NCBI GenBank assembly: GCA_028819835.1
Contig: JAPPKR010000051.1
Coordinates: forward strand, 1-21,182
DNA: 21,182 bases
Direction: 5' to 3'
DNA from: a bacterium
GTDB lineage: Bacteria; Actinomycetota; Acidimicrobiia; UBA5794; ZC4RG35
Part shown: positions 1 to 7,217 of the stretch, in pieces
How the letters are laid out: each line of letters opens with the position of its first letter
Numbering within the stretch: the first letter of the stretch is position 1
Translations under genes and position numbers: made by a program
Notes under the pieces: model-generated
Databases searched by the model: none
What the model was told of the DNA's origin: nothing
Seen by the model: only the letters and a program-made list of their open reading frames with translations

Positions 1-14
1 GACGCCGCGAGGTC

Positions 15-593
15 TTGACCAAGCTTTCGAGCCTGGTTTTGGTGGTATCCGGCCCCTCGGGGGTCGGGAAGTCGACTGCGCTGGCCGAGTTGGCCGAGTT
101 GGAAGAGGTTGAGGTGGTTGTCTCGTTCACCACCAGGTCCCGCCGCCAGGACGAGACCGACGCGGTGGATTACCACTTCGTGGACGAGGAGACCTTCCGG
201 GAGATGGTGAGCCGGGACGGGTTCTTGGAGTGGGTCACCTACGACGGGCATTTCTACGGCACTCCCCAGCGGGCTGTCGAAGAGGTCCTGGAGCGGGGAA
301 GGGTGGCTGTGCTGGAGATCGAGCGGCAGGGAACATTGGCCGTCAAACGGACATTCCCCCAGACGGTCGCGGTGCTGCTGGAACCCCCTTCACGGGGTGA
401 CCTGGAGGCGAGATTGCGCTCCCGGGGCGCGTCCGGTGAATTCCTGGATCGCCGTCTGGCCCTGGCGGAGCGGGACGACCCGATGCGAGGCGACCTGTAC
501 GACGAGATAGTGACCAGCGCCGAAACAAGCGAAACCGTGGAGGCTTTGGTCCGTATAATCGGGAGTCGTTACCAGCCTTCGGTGCCGGACTAA
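15..593 (+). CDS. gmk: Guanylate kinase (5' end possibly cut)
   Basis: Phosphorylates GMP to GDP with ATP in the cytosol, for the guanine nucleotide pool. The P-loop GPSGVGKST lies at residues 13-21, followed by the GMP-binding SFTTR stretch and VDYHFV, then a YGTPQ stretch and RLRSRGA, all in the family order. At 192 residues it has the usual length. The start used here is TTG at 15. The reading frame stays open to the left edge of the window, and the only GAGG-like sequence (9-12) is too close to this TTG to be a good ribosome site, so the true start may lie upstream outside the window. The gene is followed by rpoZ, the usual actinobacterial neighbour, with only about 16 nt between. Function is sure, start is not. 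Confidence 0.93.
   Translation: MTKLSSLVLVVSGPSGVGKSTALAELAELEEVEVVVSFTTRSRRQDETDAVDYHFVDEETFREMVSRDGFLEWVTYDGHFYGTPQRAVEEVLERGRVAVLEIERQGTLAVKRTFPQTVAVLLEPPSRGDLEARLRSRGASGEFLDRRLALAERDDPMRGDLYDEIVTSAETSETVEALVRIIGSRYQPSVPD
554..559 (+). promoter_or_regulatory. Possible internal -10 box before rpoZ
   Basis: A perfect TATAAT lies inside the last codons of gmk, about 50 nt before the rpoZ start. It stands out in this GC-rich sequence. No -35 resembling TTGACA lies at 16-18 nt upstream, so it may be chance codon use (Arg-Ile-Ile). If real, it would let rpoZ and the genes after it be transcribed apart from gmk. Confidence 0.2.
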
Positions 594-596
594 CTT

Positions 597-603
597 GGAG
601 AGG
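597..603 (+). promoter_or_regulatory. Ribosome binding site that decides the rpoZ start
   Basis: GGAGAGG at 597-603 is the only purine-rich site near the rpoZ start. It lies 6 nt before TTG 610 but 12 nt before ATG 616, and it overlaps the TTG at 595. This favours TTG 610 as the start codon. Confidence 0.5.
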
Positions 604-609
604 CGGCTT

Positions 610-873
610 TTGGGAATGAAAATCGAAGAAGTAGTTGATCGGATTGGAAATCGATTCTCGTCCGTGGTGGTGTCGGCTCGCCGCGCCCGTGACATCCAGG
701 GGTACTACGCCCATTTGGGACAGGGCATCGGAAAGTTCATCCCGCCCCAAGTGCACACCTACGCCCGGAAGCCCTTGACAATCGCCATGGAGGAGATTGT
801 GGAAGGCAAGGTGGTTTTGGGTTCCGCCGAGGACTCCGAAGAGAGCGAAGACCCCGAAACCCCGGAACTCTGA
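610..873 (+). CDS. rpoZ: DNA-directed RNA polymerase omega subunit
   Basis: Small subunit that helps fold and assemble the beta' subunit of RNA polymerase. The core RFSSVVVSARRARDI followed by GYYAHLG matches the conserved omega helix (family form: RYALV..AAKRARQI..YY). KPLTIAMEEIVEGKV matches the family's KPLSIALREI segment. The C-terminus is acidic (EDSEESEDPE). The chosen start, TTG 610, gives 87 residues; ATG 616 would give 85, and the TTG at 595 would leave no room for the ribosome site at 597-603. The stop TGA at 871-873 shares its last base with the coaBC ATG at 873, so the two are probably translationally coupled. Position between gmk and coaBC is the standard actinobacterial arrangement. 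Confidence 0.93.
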   Translation: MGMKIEEVVDRIGNRFSSVVVSARRARDIQGYYAHLGQGIGKFIPPQVHTYARKPLTIAMEEIVEGKVVLGSAEDSEESEDPETPEL

Positions 874-2054
874 TGATCAGGGGCCGCCGTGTCCTGCTGG
901 CGGTGACGGGGGGAGTGGCAGCCTTCAAGGTGGCCACCCTGGCCCGGATGCTGATAGACCATGGAGCCGAAGTGCGGACTGTCATGACCGCCTCATCCCT
1001 CAGGTTCCTGGGCGCCAACACCATGGCGGCTATCACCGGCCGGCCGGTGATCACCGACCTCTTCGATTCTCCTGATTCGGTCAGTCCCCACACGGAGGCC
1101 GCCGAGTGGGCTGACCTGGTGGTGGTGATCCCCGCCACTGCCGCCTCCCTCTCCCGGCTGGCTCATGGTCAGGCTTCCGATCCCGTCTCGGCAACGGTGA
1201 TGGCCGCCACCTGCCCGATCGCCGTGGCTCCGGCAATGCACACCGCGATGTGGGAGCACCCGGCGACCAGACGCAACGTGACCACCCTCCGATCTGACGG
1301 AGTGGCAGTGCTGGGCCCGGTGAGCGGTCGCCTGGCGGGAGGTGACAGGGGAGCGGGCAGGATGGTGGAGCCCGACCAGATCTTCTCAATGATCGAGGCC
1401 ATGTTCGAAGCCCCGCTGCGGGGAGTCCGGGTGGTCGTGACCGCGGGGGGAACCCGCGAGGCTATTGATCCGGTCCGCTTCTTGAGCAACCACTCCTCGG
1501 GCAAGATGGGCCACGCGGTTGCTGGCGAAGCGGCTCGTAGGGGAGCGGAAACCACCCTGGTCACCTGCTCTCGCCTGGAGTCGCCTCCCGGTGTGAAGCG
1601 CGTGGATGTGGTCTCCGCCCACGACATGGCCGAGGCGGTGGGCTCCATCGAAGCGGATGTGGCGGTGATGACCGCCGCGGTGGCCGACTTTCGTCCCAAG
1701 ACCGCCCAGGCGAGCAAGTTGGCCCGAGGGGATGGGCTGAGGAAGTTGGAATTGGAGGCCACCCGTGATGTGCTGGGCGAGGTCTTGGCGCGAGAAATCC
1801 GTCCCCGGGTGGTGGTCGGATTCGCCGCCGAGACAGGGGGCGTGGAGAGGGCTGTCCGGAAGGCGGAGTCAAAGGGCGTCGACCTGATGGTCGCCAACGA
1901 CGTCACCATTCCCGGGTCGGGCTTCGAGTCCGACAACAACCAGGTCGCCCTGATCCGACGCGGCGGCGAGACGGAGTCCTGGCCGCTCCAGCCCAAAGTG
2001 CGGGTTGCCGAGCGACTTTGGGACGAGATCGCCCTTATGCTGGAAGAGAACTGA
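873..2054 (+). CDS. coaBC: Bifunctional phosphopantothenoylcysteine synthetase/decarboxylase
   Basis: Makes 4'-phosphopantetheine for coenzyme A: the C-terminal CoaB half joins cysteine to phosphopantothenate (CTP-dependent) and the N-terminal CoaC half, an FMN flavoprotein, decarboxylates the product. CoaC (about 1-180) shows TGGVAAFK at the start, the expected catalytic His73 in SPHTEAAEWAD, and PAMHTAMW at 120-127, where His123 stands where many bacteria have Asn. The family's ACGD motif reads AGGD, with Gly156 in place of Cys. CoaB (about 186-393) shows VVTAGGTREAIDPVRFLSN, HSSGKMG, AAVADFRP and VGFAAETG. The length of 393 is normal for the fused form. The ATG at 873 overlaps the rpoZ stop. 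Confidence 0.96.
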   Translation: MIRGRRVLLAVTGGVAAFKVATLARMLIDHGAEVRTVMTASSLRFLGANTMAAITGRPVITDLFDSPDSVSPHTEAAEWADLVVVIPATAASLSRLAHGQASDPVSATVMAATCPIAVAPAMHTAMWEHPATRRNVTTLRSDGVAVLGPVSGRLAGGDRGAGRMVEPDQIFSMIEAMFEAPLRGVRVVVTAGGTREAIDPVRFLSNHSSGKMGHAVAGEAARRGAETTLVTCSRLESPPGVKRVDVVSAHDMAEAVGSIEADVAVMTAAVADFRPKTAQASKLARGDGLRKLELEATRDVLGEVLAREIRPRVVVGFAAETGGVERAVRKAESKGVDLMVANDVTIPGSGFESDNNQVALIRRGGETESWPLQPKVRVAERLWDEIALMLEEN

Positions 2055-2055
2055 C

Positions 2056-2061
2056 GGAGGG
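2056..2061 (+). promoter_or_regulatory. Ribosome binding site that decides the metK start
   Basis: GGAGGG at 2056-2061, directly after the coaBC stop, lies 6 nt before TTG 2068. It selects this TTG over the in-frame ATG at 2005, which lies inside coaBC and would add a 21-residue tail not typical of MetK. Confidence 0.75.
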
Positions 2062-2067
2062 TTGATC

Positions 2068-3237
2068 TTGGGCTCGAGAATCTGGTCTTTCACGTCCGAG
2101 TCTGTTGCGGAAGGGCACCCTGACAAGGTGGCCGATCTCATCGCCGACCGGATCCTGGACGCGGTGATGGAGGCATTTCCCGGCTTTCCCCGGCCCCGCG
2201 TGGCGTGTGAGGTCCTGGTAACCGGCTCCCGCGTGATACTTGCCGGTGAGACGTCCCATGGCCTCGATGACGGAGTAGTGGAGGACACGGCTCGGCAGGC
2301 GATCTCCGATGCGGGCTACGGACCGGGCGATCCCGAGTTCCCTTGCGACGCGGTGGAGGTCATCAACCTTATCCAGCCCCAGTCCCAGGAGATCTCCGAC
2401 ATGGTGGTGGGGGCGGAGATCGGAGCGGGGGACCAGGGGATCATCTTCGGTTTTGCTTGCGACGAGACATCCCCGCTCATGCCTCTCCCCATCCATCTGG
2501 CGCACCAACTGGCCCGGCGGTTGGCCGAGGCGCGCCGCCTGGGCATCATTGACTACCTGCGCCCCGACGGGAAGACTCAGGTCACCGTCGAGTACGAGGG
2601 CCGGCGTCCCACGAGGGTCACCCAGGTGGTGGTTTCTGCCCACCACCAAGACGGTGTGGACCACCGGACCCTTCGGGAGGATATCGAGCGGGAGGTGATC
2701 CGACCGGTGGTCCCGGCCGACCTCCTGGGGGAAGACTCCCGCTTTCTCATCAACCATTCGGGCTCCTTTGTCGCCGGGGGTCCCGCAGCCGACACGGGGC
2801 TCACCGGTCGCAAGCTGGTGGTGGACACCTACGGGGGATACGGTCCTCACGGTGGCGGGGCCTTCTCGGGCAAGGACCCCACCAAGGTGGACAGGTCGGC
2901 TTCCTATGCGGCCCGCTATGCCGCCAAGAACCTGGTGGCGGCCGGCTTGGCCCGCCAGTGCTCCCTGCAGCTCAGCTATGTGATAGGCATGCACGAGCCG
3001 CTCTCCCTCCATGTGGACTGCTACGGCACCAATACGGTGCCCCTCGAGTCCTTGGAACGGGCGCTGGGCGCAGTGCTTAGTTTCCGGCCGGGAAGGATGA
3101 TCGACGACCTCGGCCTCTGGGACATACGGTTCAGCGACACCACTCTCTACGGGCACTTCGGACGGGAGGACGCCGGGTTTGCCTGGGAGAACACCGATCT
3201 GGCCGAGCGGCTGAGGGCCGAGGCGCTTTCTCTGTGA
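2068..3237 (+). CDS. metK: S-adenosylmethionine synthetase
   Basis: Makes S-adenosylmethionine from methionine and ATP in the cytosol. The start region FTSESVAEGHPDK carries the active-site His17. GFACDETSPLMP, DGKTQVTVEY, GLTGRKLVVDTYGG, HGGGAFSGKDPTKVDRS and, near the end, YGHFGRED follow in family order. TTG 2068 is chosen because of the strong GGAGGG at 2056-2061 and because homologues begin a few residues before FTSES. The result is 389 residues, the usual size. One normally near-invariant stretch is changed: residues 229-234 read NHSGSF where the family has NPTGRF or NPSGRF. The next motif, GGPAADTGLTGRK, keeps its Asp. The stop overlaps the priA GTG by four bases. Confidence 0.96.
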   Translation: MGSRIWSFTSESVAEGHPDKVADLIADRILDAVMEAFPGFPRPRVACEVLVTGSRVILAGETSHGLDDGVVEDTARQAISDAGYGPGDPEFPCDAVEVINLIQPQSQEISDMVVGAEIGAGDQGIIFGFACDETSPLMPLPIHLAHQLARRLAEARRLGIIDYLRPDGKTQVTVEYEGRRPTRVTQVVVSAHHQDGVDHRTLREDIEREVIRPVVPADLLGEDSRFLINHSGSFVAGGPAADTGLTGRKLVVDTYGGYGPHGGGAFSGKDPTKVDRSASYAARYAAKNLVAAGLARQCSLQLSYVIGMHEPLSLHVDCYGTNTVPLESLERALGAVLSFRPGRMIDDLGLWDIRFSDTTLYGHFGREDAGFAWENTDLAERLRAEALSL

Positions 3238-5042
3238 CTTCCGCCGTCCGGGTAGTCCCGGCGGTGGCTGCCTTCGACGTGGACCAGGGATTCTGGTATT
3301 CGGTCCCCGCCCATCTGTCCCGGAGGGTCGGCGTGGGCGCCAAGGTCCGGGCGCCGTTGGGAGGAAGCCACGTTCACGGATACGTGGTGGAGTGCGGCGA
3401 CCGGTCGCCCCACAAGCTCAAGCCGGTGTCCTCCGTGAGTGGCGACCTGCCGGTGTTCGACGGACCGTTGCTGGCCGTATGCCGATGGGCCGCCCATCAC
3501 TATGTGACCCCGCTGTCCACCATCCTGGCGAGGACCGCGCCGCCCAATGCTCCCCGAACAGTTCCCCCCGGCCGGGAGGACTCGACCCTCTCTCCGCATC
3601 TCGGTGATGACCATCCCGCGGCCAGGTTGGGTGAGGATGTGGCGGCGGGACGTCGGAGAAGGCCGGGGTGCCTGCTCATCAATCCTTCGGACCCCGAGTG
3701 GGTCGGGCCTCTGCTGGGCCCCGCGCTCGGCGCCGGGCGATCGGTGATGGTTGTGGTGCCCACCGCCCTGGAGGAAGAGCGCACGACCCACCTGATTCAG
3801 GAGACGTTTCCCGGTCGGGTGCTGGGCGCCAGCACCCGTCATTCGGATCGTCAGAAGACCATGGTGTGGGGACAGTTGGCCACCCGGGGCGGGATGGCGC
3901 TGGTGGGGACCCCCGGGGTGGCATTCTGGCCGATGGCCGCCCCGGGCTTGGTGGTGGTGGTCGAGGACGGCCGTCGCGCGCACAAGAGCCGTCGCTCTCC
4001 CACGGTCGGTACCCGGCGGATCCTGAGGGAGAGAAGCATCCGTGAAGGGGCGGTACTGGCTTCGGTGGGGGCGATGCCGAGCGTGGATGTCCTTGCGCTG
4101 GGGCCCGATTTCTTTTACAGTCGTGGGCGCCGAAGGCTGTGGTCCCACATCGAGGTGGTGGACAGGAGGGAGGGCGGGAACCATGGTCTGTTCCATCCTC
4201 GGACCCTGGCGGCCCTGCGGGCGGTGAACTCGCCCAGCGGGGCTTTCGTATTTGCCCATCGACGCGGGTTCGCTCCCGCCATGCGCTGCGGAGCCTGCCG
4301 CACCTTGCGCCGGTGTCGGAGTTGCGGCGGTCGGGCGGAGAGAGGGCCGGCCTGTCAGAGGTGTGGAACGGAGTTGGGCGTCTGCCAAAAGTGTGGGGGA
4401 AACTACTTCGAACCGCTGGGCGCCGGGGTGGAACGGGTGCGCGGTGAACTCAAGCGGCGTCTGGGTGGGAGCCTGGTGGGAGTGGTGGGAGGGAGGGCGC
4501 CGATCGCAGTGGGCACCGAGGCCTCCCTTGCGGGGGCGGAGCAGTTCCAACTGGCGGTGGTTGTGGATGCCGACGGGCTGTTGCATGCCCCCCACTACCG
4601 GGCGGAGGAGGAGGCGCTCAGGGTGATGGTCCGCCTGGCCGGACACCTCTCTCCGGGAAGCGGGCGCAGGCTGATGGTGCAGACCTCCTCTCCGGGTCAT
4701 CGGGTCCTCTCCGCCCTGCGCAAGGGGGAGAGTGTCGGCTTCCTCCAAGAAGAGTTGGACCGCCGGGTGGAAGCAGGTTTTCCGCCGCAGGGTCAGCTGA
4801 TGGCGGTCGAGGCGCGGGGCGCCGATCCGGGGAGAGCCTCCGACCGGCTTGCTATCGAGATGACGGGGCTTGGGGACCGTGGAGTCTCGGTGCACGGCCC
4901 GGCGGAGTTCGGATCGGGACTGCGGTGGTTGGTGGAGGGGAGCGACCTCTGGGTTGCCAAAGAAGAGATGCGGGTTCTGGCTTCCCGGTGGCGGAAAAGG
5001 GGACTGGCGGTGCGGATCGACGCCGATCCCATCGACTTGTAG
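3234..5042 (+). CDS. priA: PriA-like primosomal protein without helicase motifs
   Basis: PriA normally recognises stalled forks and reloads the replication machinery. The N-terminal 3'-DNA-end-binding part is clear, with VGAKVRAPLG and later WAAHHYVTPLSTIL. The zinc module has all eight cysteines as four CxxC pairs (residues 352/355, 361/364, 374/377 and 384/387). The ATPase part is degenerate: where GxTGSGKT is expected the sequence reads LLINPSDPEW, and the DEEH box reads VEDGRR. Actinobacterial PriA proteins are known to lack detectable helicase motifs, so this is a lineage trait and not decay of this copy; no stop or frameshift interrupts it. At 602 residues it is shorter than the roughly 730 of E. 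coli PriA. GTG 3234 overlaps the metK stop (GTGA), implying coupling. Role in restart is inferred from family. Confidence 0.88.
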   Translation: MTSAVRVVPAVAAFDVDQGFWYSVPAHLSRRVGVGAKVRAPLGGSHVHGYVVECGDRSPHKLKPVSSVSGDLPVFDGPLLAVCRWAAHHYVTPLSTILARTAPPNAPRTVPPGREDSTLSPHLGDDHPAARLGEDVAAGRRRRPGCLLINPSDPEWVGPLLGPALGAGRSVMVVVPTALEEERTTHLIQETFPGRVLGASTRHSDRQKTMVWGQLATRGGMALVGTPGVAFWPMAAPGLVVVVEDGRRAHKSRRSPTVGTRRILRERSIREGAVLASVGAMPSVDVLALGPDFFYSRGRRRLWSHIEVVDRREGGNHGLFHPRTLAALRAVNSPSGAFVFAHRRGFAPAMRCGACRTLRRCRSCGGRAERGPACQRCGTELGVCQKCGGNYFEPLGAGVERVRGELKRRLGGSLVGVVGGRAPIAVGTEASLAGAEQFQLAVVVDADGLLHAPHYRAEEEALRVMVRLAGHLSPGSGRRLMVQTSSPGHRVLSALRKGESVGFLQEELDRRVEAGFPPQGQLMAVEARGADPGRASDRLAIEMTGLGDRGVSVHGPAEFGSGLRWLVEGSDLWVAKEEMRVLASRWRKRGLAVRIDADPIDL

Positions 5043-5057
5043 GATCATCAGGGACTC

Positions 5058-5552
5058 ATGGCCATACTTCCCATCCGTGTTTTCGGTGACCCAATACTCC
5101 GTTCGGTGGCGACGCCGGTGACCGAGATTGACGGAAGGATCAAGAAGTTGGTGGACGACATGGTCGAGACCATGTACGACGCTCCCGGTGTGGGGCTGGC
5201 CGCACCCCAGGTCGGTGTAGGACGGCGGGTCTTCGTCTTCGACATCGACGATGAACTGGGGCCTCGGGTGGTCATCAATCCGGAGTTGATGGAGACCGCG
5301 GGGGAGTGGGAGTACAACGAGGGGTGTCTCTCGGTGCCCGAGTACTTCTGGCCCATCCTCCGCCCGGCGATGGCAGGGGTGAGAGGAATGGACCTGGACG
5401 GAAACGAGGTGACATACGAAGGCGATGAACTGATGGGCAGGGTCCTGCAGCACGAGATGGACCACCTGAACGGGATGCTGCTGCTGGACCGTCTCAACCG
5501 CGGCGAGCGACGGAAGGCCCTGCGGGAGATCAGGGAAGCGGCCTTGGGGTAA
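5058..5552 (+). CDS. def: Peptide deformylase
   Basis: Removes the formyl group from the N-terminal formylmethionine of new proteins at the ribosome. All three signature motifs are present: GVGLAAPQ at residues 44-51, EGCLSVP at 88-94 and QHEMDH at 131-136. The metal ligands are therefore Cys90, His132 and His136, with Glu133 as catalytic base. The length of 164 is normal. ATG 5058 starts MAILPIRVFGDPIL, the common type of start; an AGGG at 5050-5053 is a weak ribosome site. It sits 15 nt after priA and just before fmt, which adds the formyl group that Def removes, a classic pairing. Confidence 0.97.
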   Translation: MAILPIRVFGDPILRSVATPVTEIDGRIKKLVDDMVETMYDAPGVGLAAPQVGVGRRVFVFDIDDELGPRVVINPELMETAGEWEYNEGCLSVPEYFWPILRPAMAGVRGMDLDGNEVTYEGDELMGRVLQHEMDHLNGMLLLDRLNRGERRKALREIREAALG

Positions 5553-5578
5553 CCGGGAGCGCTTCACCGCCGGGGCGG

Positions 5579-6514
5579 GTGGTCTTCCTGGGTACCCCCG
5601 TGGCTGCGGTCCCCGCTCTCCGAGCCGTGGCCGCGACGGCCGATGTGGCCCTGGTCGTAACCCGTCCGGACCGGAGGCGGGGGAGATCGGGGAGGAAGAC
5701 GGCCTCCGACGTCAAGAAGGCAGCCTTGGAACTAGGTTTGGCCACGGCCTGTCCCACTGACCGGGCCGGACTCGGAGAGGTCCTGGAGTCGGTCGGTCGC
5801 TTCCAGTTGGGAGTGGTGGTTGCCTACGGGATGCTGCTCACCCGGTCGATGCTGGTACGCGCCGAGTCGGGGTTCGTGAATGTTCACTTCTCGCTGTTGC
5901 CCCGCTGGCGGGGCGCTGCTCCGGTTTCGGCCGCCATCCGCGCCGGGGACGCGGTCACCGGCGTGAGCCTGATGCGCGTCACCGAGGGCCTGGACTCGGG
6001 GCCGGTGCTGGCCACCGCAACCCATCCGATCACCGAGAGGGACACACGCGGGGGACTCACCGAACGTCTCTCCCATCTGGGCGCCGACCTGTTGGTCGCC
6101 AACCTGGACGGGGCAATCTCCGGGGAGGTGGCAGGGACACCCCAGCATGAACCTGACGCCACATACGCTCCCCGGCTGTCGGCCGGTGACGCCGGCTTGG
6201 ACTTCACCAGGCCTGCGCAGGAACTTGCCCGCCAGGTGAGGGCGATGTCTCCCCGCCCGGGGGCCTTTGCATGGTGGGGGGAGACGCGGATGCGGGTGCT
6301 GGACGCTCGATGGTCGCCCAACCCTCCCACGCCGCTCGAGGCTGGTGGGCTGGCTCTGGCGAGGGGAGGCCTATGGTGCGGCGCCGGAAGCGGGGCCCTG
6401 GTCTTGGAGGTCGTCCAGCCGTCGGGAAGGCGGCCCATGCGGGGTGCGGACTGGGCGAGAGGAGTCCGCGGCGGGCTGGGACGGTTGTCGGGGGCCGGTC
6501 CATCCCAGAGTTAG
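5579..6514 (+). CDS. fmt: Methionyl-tRNA formyltransferase
   Basis: Formylates methionine on the initiator tRNA using 10-formyltetrahydrofolate. VFLGTP at the very start is the family's N-terminal strand. The catalytic region NVHFSLLPRWRGAAP gives Asn101 and His103, and Asp139 lies in EGLDSG, so the catalytic triad is complete. The C-terminal tRNA-binding domain follows from about residue 205. The 311-residue length is normal. GTG 5579 leaves the first strand almost without a leader (most homologues start MR-VVFMGTP), and no in-frame ATG or GTG lies between the def stop and here, so this start is forced. The ribosome site is poor, so coupling to def is likely. The rRNA methyltransferase gene rsmB, often next in actinobacteria, does not follow. 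Confidence 0.95.
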   Translation: MVFLGTPVAAVPALRAVAATADVALVVTRPDRRRGRSGRKTASDVKKAALELGLATACPTDRAGLGEVLESVGRFQLGVVVAYGMLLTRSMLVRAESGFVNVHFSLLPRWRGAAPVSAAIRAGDAVTGVSLMRVTEGLDSGPVLATATHPITERDTRGGLTERLSHLGADLLVANLDGAISGEVAGTPQHEPDATYAPRLSAGDAGLDFTRPAQELARQVRAMSPRPGAFAWWGETRMRVLDARWSPNPPTPLEAGGLALARGGLWCGAGSGALVLEVVQPSGRRPMRGADWARGVRGGLGRLSGAGPSQS

Positions 6515-6524
6515 TCTTGGCCGC

Positions 6525-7211
6525 GTGAGCAGGAAGATTCGCGTGGCCCCCTCGGTGCTGGCCGCCGACTTGGGGCAACTCCGATCGGAGATGGAGAGAG
6601 TGGACGGCCACGTCGAGATGTTCCACCTCGATGTGATGGATGGCCTCTACGTGCCCAATCTCACCTTCGGCGCGCCGGTGATCGAAAGAGTCCGCCCCGC
6701 AGTGGATGCCTTCTTCGACTGCCATCTGATGGTTTGTGAGCCGCTCGGGTTGTTCGAAGCCCTGGCGAAGGCGGGCGCCGATCATGTCACCCTGCACACC
6801 GACGTCTGTCCCGACCCGACCGAGGCGGGAAGCCTTGCCCGGAGGCTGGGCATGGGATTCGGCCTGGCCCTTTCTCCGGCGGTGGCGCCTGCCGTGATTC
6901 GACCCTATCTGGCCGGACTGGACATGGTGGTGGTGATGTCGGTGGAACCGGGATTCGGGGGGCAGGCGTTCATTCCGGAGACCCTGTCCAAAGTGGAGAC
7001 AATCCGGCGCTGGATAGATGAAGAAGGGTTGAATACAGCTCTGCAGATTGACGGTGGCATCACGCCCCGGACCGCCCCCCTGGCGGCGGCCGCCGGAGCT
7101 GATGTCTTCGTGGCGGGCACGGCGATCTTCGGCCGTCCGGACCCGGTCGAGGCAGTCGGAATGTTGCGGCGCTCCATCTCGGCGGCTATGTCCCCTGCGG
7201 ACGGAGGCTAG
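6525..7211 (+). CDS. rpe: Ribulose-phosphate 3-epimerase
   Basis: Interconverts ribulose 5-phosphate and xylulose 5-phosphate in the pentose phosphate pathway. Ribulose 5-phosphate is also a substrate of RibB encoded downstream. The TIM-barrel motifs are all present: APSVLAADLGQL, HLDVMDGLYVPNLTFG with His34 and Asp36, FDCHLM with His67, MSVEPGFGGQAF, and IDGGI with Asp176. These supply the metal ligands and the two catalytic aspartates. GTG 6525 gives 228 residues, the usual size. A GTG at 6543 preceded by AGGAAG at 6531-6536 is a credible alternative and would remove six residues without touching a motif. The long upstream frame extension overlaps the end of fmt and shows no homology, so it is left out. 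Confidence 0.95.
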   Translation: MSRKIRVAPSVLAADLGQLRSEMERVDGHVEMFHLDVMDGLYVPNLTFGAPVIERVRPAVDAFFDCHLMVCEPLGLFEALAKAGADHVTLHTDVCPDPTEAGSLARRLGMGFGLALSPAVAPAVIRPYLAGLDMVVVMSVEPGFGGQAFIPETLSKVETIRRWIDEEGLNTALQIDGGITPRTAPLAAAAGADVFVAGTAIFGRPDPVEAVGMLRRSISAAMSPADGG

Positions 7212-7217
7212 GCCGGA

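Noticed and set aside
2005..2067. Longer metK start at ATG 2005
   Set aside because: It lies inside coaBC, and TTG 2068 has a proper ribosome site and matches homologues.
3147..5567. 806-residue open frame on the minus strand opposite priA and def
   Set aside because: It overlaps well supported genes, is rich in His, Arg, Pro and Gln, and has no recognisable domain. It is a shadow of GC-rich codon use.
6267..6524. Longer rpe frame starting at 6267
   Set aside because: This part overlaps fmt and is low-complexity Gly/Arg-rich; the barrel starts at 6525 or 6543.
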